Assembly: GCF_003182275.1 (NCBI RefSeq)
Contig: NZ_QGTR01000002.1
Span: 848,237 to 912,236, forward strand
Direction: 5' to 3'
Length of the DNA: 64,000 bases
Source: Hoeflea marina
GTDB taxonomy: Bacteria > Pseudomonadota > Alphaproteobacteria > Rhizobiales > Rhizobiaceae
The notes beneath the pieces were generated by a model that did no database searches, was not told where the DNA came from, and saw only the letters and a program-made list of their open reading frames with translations. The position numbers and the translations under genes are program-made. Positions 16,727-24,204 of this stretch are shown in pieces. Position 1 is the stretch's first letter, and each line of letters starts with the position of its first letter.

Positions 16727-18118
16727 TCACCCGACCGCGTTGTCCGCGATTGTCAGATGGCTGAAGCGCTCGGCGCCCGGCCGTGTCAGGTCGCCGGTGA
16801 CCACCTCGTTCCAGCGGCAGCCGACAACGGCGCCGTCTGGTGTGTCCTGGAATACGTTGTCCGATATCAGCGCGCTGCCGGAGTCCTCGACCACTGAGAC
16901 GGCGACGCCCGCGCCCGACCGGCGGACCACGTTGCCGGAGATGTTGACGGCCCTCAGATAAGGTCCCCAGCCGGCGAGGATGCCCCATTTCGGCGCCCCA
17001 TCCACGGTGTTGCCGGTGACACTGCAATCGGCCTCGATGCCGATGCCGATCCCGAAGCCGGCGTTTTCAGCCGGGTAGGGGCCTTGCGTGACGAGGTTGC
17101 GCACGATGTTGCCCGACACCACGGCCAGCCGGCCGCCCTCGTTGAAGTTGGCCACCGAGATGCCGAGCGTGGCGCCGTCGACGACATTGTTGGCAATCAG
17201 CGCGCCCTGGAACTCGAATTCGGCATAGAGGCCGGTTTCGCCCGAACGGATCGCCTGGTTGCCGACGATCTGGATGTTGTCGGCGGAATTGGCACGGATG
17301 GCCGAGAACGCGCAGTCGCTGACATGGTTGCCCGTCACCATGACATTGCCGGCGCGGAAGATGTTGATGCCATTGCCGTTCTGCCCGGTGCCGCCGGCGC
17401 GCGCGGCGATCCGCATCACCCGGTTGCCCGAAACGATGGTTCCGTCCTCATCGGGACTCCAGCGATGCACCAGGATGCCGCCATTGCCGCAGTCGCTCAC
17501 CACATTGTCGCGAATCGCCAGTCCTGTGGAGCCGACGGCGTAGAGCCCGACCTGCGCCGCGCCGGAGAAGTGGCAGCCCGAGACATGGCCGCCGCAGCCC
17601 TCGAGAGTCAGCGCATGGCCCGACGAGCCAGTGATGTCGACATCCTCGATGACCGCTTCGCTCACACCGCGCAGATGCACGAGGCCGGTGACATGCTCGC
17701 CCAGCCTCTGGTTGGCACCGTCGATGACGAGGCCGGAGAGTTCGATGCGGCCGCCGCCTTCCGCGACGAAGCAGTGACCCCTGCCGCCATAGATCAGCCG
17801 CGTGGCGCCCGCGACGCCGGCGATGCGCGCGCCATCGGGCAGGTCGATGTTGGAGACCACGTAGGATCCCGCCGGCAGCCACAGGATCTTGCCGTCGCGC
17901 GCTGCACCGTTGATCGCCTGCTGCAGCATCCGGCTCTGGTCGTCGGCCACATCGGGCAGGAGGCCGTTGAGGTCGGCGTCGAGCGCGCCGCGCAGGCCGA
18001 TGCGGGAAAACAGCTCCTGCGCCCGCGCCGGCCGGGCGAGGCATGCCGCAAGGGCGGTGGAGCCGATCAGGCCGCCGACAAAGCCGCGGCGGTTAAATGT
18101 GGGACGATGCTCTCTCAT
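16727..18118 (-). CDS. Tat-exported right-handed beta-helix repeat protein (TIGR03808-like)
   Basis: 463-residue protein with a twin-arginine signal (FNRRGFVGGLIGSTALAACL) and then many PbH1-type repeats (pattern NxVxxxGxxGI, for example SGNIVRN, TGNHVSDC, SDNVFQDT). These build a parallel beta-helix as in pectate lyases. Length and layout match the rhizobial family named twin-arg-translocated uncharacterized repeat-containing protein. No clear lyase catalytic set is visible. The ATG at 18118 is chosen because it puts the RR motif about ten residues in; the longer frame upstream is not signal-like. Likely periplasmic, polysaccharide-related by fold only. Confidence 0.82.
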   Translation of the reverse strand: MREHRPTFNRRGFVGGLIGSTALAACLARPARAQELFSRIGLRGALDADLNGLLPDVADDQSRMLQQAINGAARDGKILWLPAGSYVVSNIDLPDGARIAGVAGATRLIYGGRGHCFVAEGGGRIELSGLVIDGANQRLGEHVTGLVHLRGVSEAVIEDVDITGSSGHALTLEGCGGHVSGCHFSGAAQVGLYAVGSTGLAIRDNVVSDCGNGGILVHRWSPDEDGTIVSGNRVMRIAARAGGTGQNGNGINIFRAGNVMVTGNHVSDCAFSAIRANSADNIQIVGNQAIRSGETGLYAEFEFQGALIANNVVDGATLGISVANFNEGGRLAVVSGNIVRNLVTQGPYPAENAGFGIGIGIEADCSVTGNTVDGAPKWGILAGWGPYLRAVNISGNVVRRSGAGVAVSVVEDSGSALISDNVFQDTPDGAVVGCRWNEVVTGDLTRPGAERFSHLTIADNAVG

Positions 18119-18377
18119 GCGGGCAACAATGCACAAGCCGTGCCAGGATGATCCTGTGCCGGAACGGCACAGCCGGTGCGGCACAGCCGGTGCGGCACCG
18201 CCGATCGCCACACCCCCGACGGTGCGCCGAAAATCAGAAACTGCTTGAGCTATGTCAAGGCGCAGCCGCTGCATTGCGCTAGTCTTCTGCAACCCGCGGC
18301 GCAACGCGTCGCCGCGCCGGCGGATCCGTCCGGTTCATGGGGGACAGGTCGTCGGAGCCGACGCAACGGAGAGAGCC

Positions 18378-18572
18378 ATGCTGAAGTTGAGTGCCGTCGT
18401 CTACCTGCCCGTCGCCAGCATGGCGGCCGGCAGCCTCGTCATCGCCGCCCTTTCGATGGGCCGGGTCGATGCGGTGAGCATTGCCGTGGCGGCCATCGCC
18501 GGAGCCGTCATCGGCCTGCCTGCATCCTGGCTGATCGCCGGCCGCATCAACACCGTCATACGGCCCCGCTGA
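18378..18572 (+). CDS. Small two-helix membrane protein (of the kind mis-named CTP synthetase)
   Basis: 64-residue protein with two predicted transmembrane helices (about 5-25 and 33-55, the latter GAVIGLPASWLIAGR). The ATG follows GGAGAGA. It resembles the approximately 60-residue alphaproteobacterial membrane proteins that databases often label CTP synthetase. It has no amidotransferase or synthetase domain and cannot be that enzyme. Function unknown. Confidence 0.6.
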   Translation: MLKLSAVVYLPVASMAAGSLVIAALSMGRVDAVSIAVAAIAGAVIGLPASWLIAGRINTVIRPR

Positions 18573-18771
18573 CGGCCGCCCTTCGGGGCAGGCGAGGAGG
18601 CGCGGCGCCGGCCGGGATCGGTTCGGGGGAGCCGGTCCCGGTATCCTTGCGGTGATTGGCACGTCAATGATCCGCGATGGCACGGCGGTTCTTAAGGCAT
18701 TGGGAACCAAGCCACTTAGCCCGATATTCAGCACTTCCGCATAGGCTGGCGTTCGAAACAGGAACCTCGCC

Positions 18772-20289
18772 ATGCCAAGCTCCCCACGAACCGGTCCGAC
18801 CAGCAGCATCGCCTTCGGTGTCTATGCGCTCTGCGTCGCCGTCGTCATCGTCTTCGCGGCCTCCAATCTCCAGGTCCTGTCCTTTGCCGGCGGCATCGCC
18901 GACGATGTCCGCGCGGAAGTCGAGCACAACCTCGTTCAGGCGGAAATCCGGCGGCAGATGGAGATTCTCGCCCGCGACCAGTCGCAGATCTCGCAGTGGG
19001 ACGACACGGTGCGCGCCCTTGGGCCGACCATCGACACCGATTTCGTCGAGGCGGAAATCGCCGACTGGATGTGGGAGGATTTCGGCATCGAGTCCTCGGT
19101 CGTGCTCGGCGCCGACGACAGGCCGGAACTGACCGTCTTCAAGTCCTCCATGCTGGATCCGGAAGCGGGTGCTGCCTATGTGGCGCACAGCCGCGACCTG
19201 GTCAGGACCGCCCAGGAGAAATACCTGGCCCAGCGCACCGCCAAGGGCGCGGGCTTCGTGGTCGCCGGGCATCGGGTCCGGTCATTGCTGCCGCTCTACG
19301 TCGCCGACATCCGGCTCGTCGAGGGCGAGTTCGGCGTCGTCGTCGCCCAGGCCATCGTGCCGGACGATGTGGCGGTTCTGCCCGACGGATTGCCGAAGGT
19401 GCTGCTCACCTTCAAGCCGCTTGACGGGAAGGCGTTCGCCGAAATCGGCCGCGATCTCGGCCTTGAGGACTTCCGCATCGAGGCGGCCGACGCGCCCGCC
19501 GCCGGTCGCGGCTCGATGATCGTCAGCCAGGTCGCCGGCCAGCCCTTGCTGAAGGCGAGCTGGAAGGTGGACCTGCCCTCGGACATCATCTGGAGCCGCT
19601 CCATAGGCGCGCTCGCCGTCTCCTTCGTCATGGTGGTGCTGTCGCTGGCGCTGGTCGCCTATCGTTACGGCCGCGCATTGAAGGCGCTGCAGTCGAGCGA
19701 TGCCGAGAACCGCCACCGCGCCCTGCACGACAGTCTTACCGGCCTGCCCAACCGGCTGCAGTTCGATCAGGCATTGGACGACGTCATCGACGAGCGCCGC
19801 CAGGACCGCTGCGCGATCCTCTGCCTCGACCTCGACCGGTTCAAGGCTGTCAACGACACCTTTGGCCACCAGGCGGGAGACGTGGTGATCAGGACCGCGG
19901 CGCGGCGGATCGCCGATGCGGTCGGACCGGCCGGCATGGCGGCGCGCGTGGGCGGCGACGAATTCATGATCCTGCTTCGCGACGGCCTCGACCACGACAG
20001 CGTGCTCGCCCGCTGCGAGGGAATTATCGCCAGCCTCTGCGAGGACATCGCCGTAGACGGCGGCATCGCCCGCATCGGTGCCAGCATCGGGGCCGCCTGG
20101 TGGCCCGACGATGCCCTGACGGCGAAGGCCGTCATCCGCGAGGCCGACCAGGCGCTCTACCGCGCCAAGGACAACGGCCGCGGCCACGCCTGGTTTGCCG
20201 GCGGCAGCGGCAAGGACGCTCCGGTCGCAGCCGAACGGCGCAAGGCGACCGGGAAGTCCGCGCCGGGCAGGGGGCCGCTCGCCGCCTGA
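18772..20289 (+). CDS. Membrane CHASE4-GGDEF diguanylate cyclase
   Basis: 505-residue inner-membrane protein. It has a helix at about 12-38, a periplasmic sensor of about 230 residues resembling CHASE4 (DQSQISQWDDTVRAL near the start), a second helix at about 277-300, then a GGDEF domain from about 320. The active motif is VGGDEF; there is no RxxD inhibitory site at the usual spot (GPAGMAARVGGDEF), so product inhibition is not expected. A basic 25-residue tail follows. Start ATG follows AGGAA. It senses an unknown periplasmic signal. Confidence 0.88.
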   Translation: MPSSPRTGPTSSIAFGVYALCVAVVIVFAASNLQVLSFAGGIADDVRAEVEHNLVQAEIRRQMEILARDQSQISQWDDTVRALGPTIDTDFVEAEIADWMWEDFGIESSVVLGADDRPELTVFKSSMLDPEAGAAYVAHSRDLVRTAQEKYLAQRTAKGAGFVVAGHRVRSLLPLYVADIRLVEGEFGVVVAQAIVPDDVAVLPDGLPKVLLTFKPLDGKAFAEIGRDLGLEDFRIEAADAPAAGRGSMIVSQVAGQPLLKASWKVDLPSDIIWSRSIGALAVSFVMVVLSLALVAYRYGRALKALQSSDAENRHRALHDSLTGLPNRLQFDQALDDVIDERRQDRCAILCLDLDRFKAVNDTFGHQAGDVVIRTAARRIADAVGPAGMAARVGGDEFMILLRDGLDHDSVLARCEGIIASLCEDIAVDGGIARIGASIGAAWWPDDALTAKAVIREADQALYRAKDNGRGHAWFAGGSGKDAPVAAERRKATGKSAPGRGPLAA

Positions 20290-20375
20290 AACTTGTGCGC
20301 AGGAGGTTCGCCGGGGCGGCCGCGATCGGATATCCCTCGTCTATTCCATACGCGTCCGAACCCCGAAACGAAACA

Positions 20376-20395
20376 CCCGGCGCTTGCGCGCCGGG
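20376..20395 (-). terminator. Hairpin terminator between convergent genes
   Basis: Perfect 8-bp stem CCCGGCGC/GCGCCGGG with a 4-base loop. On the minus strand it is followed by TGTTTCGTTT, giving a moderate U-tract for the DUF2267-like gene. It also stands 86 bases after the convergent cyclase gene. Confidence 0.6.
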
Positions 20396-20423
20396 AGTTG
20401 CTGCATCCGGATGTGCCGGTCGT

Positions 20424-20795
20424 TCAGACGAACTGGCTCAGCCCCGGGATCGAGGCCACGACGTCGTCGACCGCATCGCCCTGGCCGTTCTCGCGCGCAT
20501 AGGCCATGGTTTCCTTGGCGACGCCCGAAATCTCGCCCATGCCGAGGCCAAGGCTCATCAGCTTGGACCCAAGTCCCATGATGCCGTTGCCCATCAGGTT
20601 GCCGAGCATGCCGCCGCCCGTGTCGCCCTGGGCGGAGACCATGGCGTCGGAACCCGGAATCGCCTTCATCATCTCGTGCACCTTGTCCTTCGGGCCTTCC
20701 TGCAGCAGGAAGGCGAGGATCATGCCGACCGCCTTGGTTGCGGTGGCGGGGTCGATGCCGACATTGGTGGAAATGCGCTGGATCAGGTCGTCCAT
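20424..20795 (-). CDS. Small DUF2267/DUF2780-like protein
   Basis: 123-residue protein with a short helical N-terminus (MDDLIQRISTNVGIDPATAT ... AVGMILAFLLQEGP), a central Gly/Met-rich stretch (GGGMLGNLMGNGIMGLGSK) and a C-terminal helix. The organisation resembles the DUF2267/DUF2780 family of small proteins of unknown function. GAGGAG precedes the ATG. No signal or membrane segment. Confidence 0.65.
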   Translation of the reverse strand: MDDLIQRISTNVGIDPATATKAVGMILAFLLQEGPKDKVHEMMKAIPGSDAMVSAQGDTGGGMLGNLMGNGIMGLGSKLMSLGLGMGEISGVAKETMAYARENGQGDAVDDVVASIPGLSQFV

Positions 20796-21396
20796 GGGAG
20801 GCTCCTCGAAGAAAGAATGACGTTAACGTAAGGGTAAATGGCGGTGCAGCCGTTTGCAAGCATGCGGAGGGACATTCAAGGCGAACGGATGATTTTGCAA
20901 TCGCCATCCACGCCCGCACCACTCATCCCCCGGCAATCTGATCACGGGCTGCCGGGGCGGCTTGGCCACCGTCACCCTGTTCACGCTGCTGCTGGCCGCC
21001 TCCTCGTGGTCCTGGCGCCCGATCACCGGTCCGCGGATCACGCGTCCGATCGAGGAGGCGCTGATCGACGCGCCGCTGGCACAGTTCGCATAAGCCCCAA
21101 GCCCTGGTGCTCCGTTTCGAGGACAGCGGAATGGCGACCACCTCGCCGCAGTCGACCCGGGATTTGGAGCTGACCTCGGGCGCGGATGAAAACCTGCTGC
21201 TTGCCATCGTGGCCTGCCCTGACCGGGTCGGCCCGACGCAATCCGCACGTCCCGCCGCGGCCGCTTCCGCATCTGTGAGGCCGCTTGCCTCCGCAGCCGC
21301 TTTCCGCATTGTTTGCCCAACCTCACTTCCCTATAAGTGAAACCCGGCGCGCCGGCCGATGACGACTGCGGTGCGGATCAAAGGGGAAGGGATATC
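20796..21396. other. 600-base gap, possible coding remnant
   Basis: No convincing gene. On the plus strand, 20941-21093 reads as a protein-like tail (LATVTLFTLLLAASSWSWRP, then ITGPRITRPIEEALID, ending at TAA) with one apparent membrane helix. It has no ATG, and an in-frame stop lies at 20890. It is either a 44-codon gene starting at TTG 20962 or the eroded end of a longer gene. The remainder should carry the promoter of the DUF853 gene. Confidence 0.3.
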
Positions 21397-22983
21397 ATGC
21401 TCGAGGACGGCAAGATCTATATCGGCACCAGCCGCAAGGCCGACGATTCCATCAACAAGGGCGAATATCTCGACCTCAAATATGGCAACCGGCACGGGCT
21501 GGTCACCGGCGCCACCGGCACCGGCAAGACGGTCACCCTGCAGATCCTCGCCGAAGGTTTTTCCAATGCCGGCGTGCCGGTGTTCTGCGCCGATGTGAAG
21601 GGCGACCTCTCGGGCATCGCGGCGCTTGGCGAGCACAAGGATTTTCTCGACAAGCGCGCCGCCCAGATCGGCCTCGACCCCTACGACGTGCAGGAATTTC
21701 CGGCCATCTTCTGGGACCTGTTCGGCGAGAAAGGCCACCGCATCCGCACCACGGTGACCGAGATGGGGCCGCTGCTTCTCTCGCGGATGATGGACCTGTC
21801 GGAAGCCCAGGAGGGCGTCATCAACATCGCCTTCAAGCTCGCCGACGAGAACGGCCTGCCGCTGCTCGATCTGAAGGACCTGCAGTCGATGCTCGCCTAT
21901 ATGGCGGGCGAATCCGAAAAGCTCTCGGCCCAGTTCGGCAATGTCTCCAAATCCTCCGTCGGCGCCATCCAGCGCAGCCTGCTGGTGCTCGAGCAGCAGG
22001 GCGCCGCGAATTTCTTCGGCGAGCCCGCCTTGCGCATTCCCGACATCATGCGCACCACCAATGACGGACGCGGCGCCATCTCCGTGCTCGCCGCCGACAA
22101 GCTGATGATGAACCCCAGGCTTTACGCCACCTTCCTGCTCTGGCTCTTGTCGGAGCTGTTTGAGGAACTGCCCGAGATCGGGGATCCGGACAAGCCGCGG
22201 CTGGTGTTCTTCTTCGACGAGGCGCATCTGCTCTTCGACAATGCGCCGAAGATCCTCATCGACCGGGTCGAGCAGGTCGTCCGGCTGATCCGCTCGAAGG
22301 GCGTCGGCGTCTATTTCGTCACCCAGAACCCGCTCGACGTGCCCGAGACGGTGCTCTCGCAGCTCGGCAACCGCATCCAGCACGCGCTGCGCGCCTATAC
22401 GCCGCGCGAACAGAAGGCGGTCAAGGTGGCGGCCGAGACCTTCCGCCCCAATCCGGATTTCGACTGTTTCGAGGCGATCACCCAGCTGGGCGTCGGCGAG
22501 GCGCTGGTCTCCATGCTCGGGCCGAAGGGCGTGCCCTCGATGGTCGAGCGCACGCTGGTGCGGCCGCCGGCGTCAAGGCTGGGTCCGATCACCGATGTCG
22601 AGCGGCAGAAGGTGATGGCGGTCAGCCCGGTCGCCGGCCAGTACGACACCGATGTCGACCGCGAGAGCGCCTATGAAATCCTCGCCAAGCGCGCCGAACA
22701 GGCAGCCGTTGCGGAGGAAAAGGTGCGCCAGCAGGAAGTGGAAGTGACCACCGAAGTGAAGGAAAGCCGTCGCTGGACGCTGCCGGGCTTCGGCGGCGAG
22801 GACGACGACGAGCGCCAGTCCGACGGCCGCCGCGCGCCCGACCGCAAGCGCACCACCCGTGTCGGCTACCAGCGCCAGACGGTCACCGAGACGGTGATCA
22901 AGTCAGTCGCCCGCACGGTGGCAAGCTCGCTCGGCCGGGCGCTGGTGCGCGGCATTCTCGGAAGCCTGAAGAAGGGGCTCTAG
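21397..22983 (+). CDS. HerA-like ATPase, DUF853 family (YjgR-type)
   Basis: 528-residue P-loop ATPase. Walker A GATGTGKT is at 38-45 and Walker B LVFFFDEAH near 270, followed by FVTQNPLDVP and an arginine-containing NRIQHALRAYTPREQ segment, as in the HerA/FtsK-like DUF853 family. A charged linker (about 420-490) and a C-terminal helix (VARTVASSLGRALVRGILGS) follow. The start at 21397 follows AAGGGGAAGGG. In bacteria these proteins are mostly uncharacterised; a DNA-translocase or helicase role is inferred from fold. No nuclease partner (NurA) or defence genes are adjacent. Confidence 0.87.
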   Translation: MLEDGKIYIGTSRKADDSINKGEYLDLKYGNRHGLVTGATGTGKTVTLQILAEGFSNAGVPVFCADVKGDLSGIAALGEHKDFLDKRAAQIGLDPYDVQEFPAIFWDLFGEKGHRIRTTVTEMGPLLLSRMMDLSEAQEGVINIAFKLADENGLPLLDLKDLQSMLAYMAGESEKLSAQFGNVSKSSVGAIQRSLLVLEQQGAANFFGEPALRIPDIMRTTNDGRGAISVLAADKLMMNPRLYATFLLWLLSELFEELPEIGDPDKPRLVFFFDEAHLLFDNAPKILIDRVEQVVRLIRSKGVGVYFVTQNPLDVPETVLSQLGNRIQHALRAYTPREQKAVKVAAETFRPNPDFDCFEAITQLGVGEALVSMLGPKGVPSMVERTLVRPPASRLGPITDVERQKVMAVSPVAGQYDTDVDRESAYEILAKRAEQAAVAEEKVRQQEVEVTTEVKESRRWTLPGFGGEDDDERQSDGRRAPDRKRTTRVGYQRQTVTETVIKSVARTVASSLGRALVRGILGSLKKGL

Positions 22984-23011
22984 GGCAGGGCTGCCCGGCC
23001 GCTGGCACCAA

Positions 23012-23131
23012 CCTCCCCCTTGAGGGGAGGTCGCGCCAAAGGCGCGGGTGGGGGTAAGCCAACGATCCGCGAATGCGGAATTTACGGGTGGTCCCTACCC
23101 CCACCCTCAATCCCTCCCCTCAAGGGGGAGG
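23012..23131. repeat. 120-base inverted repeat, rhizobial CTCCCC/GGGGAG type
   Basis: Perfect 19-base arms at 23012-23030 and 23113-23131 (CCTCCCCCTTGAGGGGAGG and its reverse complement). A second nested inverted repeat, GGGTGGGGGTA/TACCCCCACCC, lies inside (about 23044-23106). Each arm is itself nearly palindromic. The element lies directly after the DUF853 stop and could fold into a long hairpin that ends transcription. It looks like one of the multicopy intergenic palindromes of rhizobia. Confidence 0.75.
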
Positions 23132-23210
23132 GAGGAGAGCCGCAGGCGCCAGACATTCCGGACCCGTGGAAGGAAGCCGCGACCCATCGCATTCCGCCGG
23201 CGCCTTTTCC

Positions 23211-23262
23211 TCCCCCGCATTCGGGGGAGGTGCCGGCGCAGCCGGCGGAGGGGGGAGGAGCG
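23211..23262. repeat. Second CTCCCCC/GGGGGAG repeat
   Basis: CCTCCCCCGCATTCGGGGGAGG is a 9-bp-arm hairpin with a short loop. It is followed by GCCGGCGCAGCCGGC and another GGAGGGGGGAGG. It is a variant of the element about 80 bases upstream. The whole 22984-23400 gap has no supportable gene. Confidence 0.6.
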
Positions 23263-23400
23263 GTCCGCAGAGCGGAGCAATCGTTGCCGTGAATCGATTG
23301 CAGCTACAAACGCCCTGAACTCAAGCAAAGGGCCGAGAACACGACCCTACCCGTCACTTCGGGCCACCCTCCCCTGAAGGGCAGGGAAACCCGCGCGCCC

Positions 23401-24015
23401 CTACCGGCATCCCACCGGATAGGTCAAGCGAAACCCTGTCGTCTCCGCCGGCGCCGCCGGATCGAAGCACGTCACCCGGCCCGGGCCGTTGGCCCAGGAG
23501 CGCTGCGGATCGACGGGGTGGCGCCGCTTGCCGGTGCCGCGCCAGACCTCGAAATGCAGATGCGGGATGCCGCCGCCAAGCGCCCCGGTAACGCCGAGCG
23601 TGGCAATCTGCTGGCCGCGTTCGACCTGCTCGCCGGGCTGGACCAGCCGCTTCTCGAGATGCTTGTAGACGGTGTAGGTGCTCACGCCACCCGTGACGGG
23701 GCCGTGGTCGATGACCACCCGGTTGCCATAGGCCGGTTCGTAGAACGAGGCGTCGACCTGGCCGGCCGCGACCGCAATCACCGGCGTGCCGACCTTGTCG
23801 ATGACGTCAATGCCGAGATGGCCGGCTGTTACACTGCTCTCGAAGAACTCCTGGGCGATGGACGGCGCCTCCGCCGGCATGACAACGGCGATCTTGGGGT
23901 CCTGCGCCTCCTTGTAGCTCGCCGCCCAGCCATGGTCGTGCGGCACGCAACCGGCCAAGCCTAACAATCCCGCAAGACATGCGATCGAGCCGGACACTCG
24001 GCAAAGTCGTCCCAT
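23401..24015 (-). CDS. M23 (LytM-type) metallopeptidase lipoprotein
   Basis: 204-residue lipoprotein. The N-terminus has a hydrophobic segment and lipobox (LAGC at about 20-23). An M23 peptidase domain follows, with the zinc ligands visible as H and D in GHLGIDV and the HxH of HLHFEVW. It should be a peptidoglycan endopeptidase, or a wall-binding relative, in the outer or inner membrane. All three ligand positions are intact, so activity is plausible. C-terminal tail has two cysteines (VTCFDP, VGCR) that may form a disulfide. Confidence 0.82.
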   Translation of the reverse strand: MGRLCRVSGSIACLAGLLGLAGCVPHDHGWAASYKEAQDPKIAVVMPAEAPSIAQEFFESSVTAGHLGIDVIDKVGTPVIAVAAGQVDASFYEPAYGNRVVIDHGPVTGGVSTYTVYKHLEKRLVQPGEQVERGQQIATLGVTGALGGGIPHLHFEVWRGTGKRRHPVDPQRSWANGPGRVTCFDPAAPAETTGFRLTYPVGCR

Positions 24016-24089
24016 GCATCAGTCCCCCGAACTGAATAGCACCAAACTGAGTCGCGAAGCATATTAGCAATACGCGGCGGCCCCAGCCA

Positions 24090-24125
24090 GCCGGAACCCC
24101 GTCCTGCCGAAAGGGAGGTTCCGGC
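24090..24125. repeat. Inverted repeat between two minus-strand genes
   Basis: Perfect 9-base arms GCCGGAACC (24090-24098) and GGTTCCGGC (24117-24125) around an 18-base loop. It lies after the 1045-residue gene's stop and before the M23 gene. There is no T-run, so it may be an operator or a factor-dependent terminator. Confidence 0.45.
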
Positions 24126-24204
24126 GGCCCACCCGATTCAGTCAGAGGTAAGGGTCCCTGGCGGGCGAGGGTGAATCACCTTAGCTGCCGGACAAATGCA
24201 TGGT

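Noticed and set aside
20838-21173. 111-residue plus-strand frame after the DUF2267-like gene
   Set aside because: His/Arg/Pro-rich with no start context; a different frame over the same DNA carries the only protein-like segment.
21397-22983. HerA-family ATPase as part of an anti-phage system
   Set aside because: The protein is the common DUF853 type, with no adjacent nuclease, SIR2, DUF4297 or other effector gene; flanks are repeats and housekeeping genes.
22984-23400. CRISPR-like array in the repeat-rich gap
   Set aside because: The repeated elements are palindromes of differing length and spacing with no uniform repeat-spacer periodicity, and there are no cas genes.
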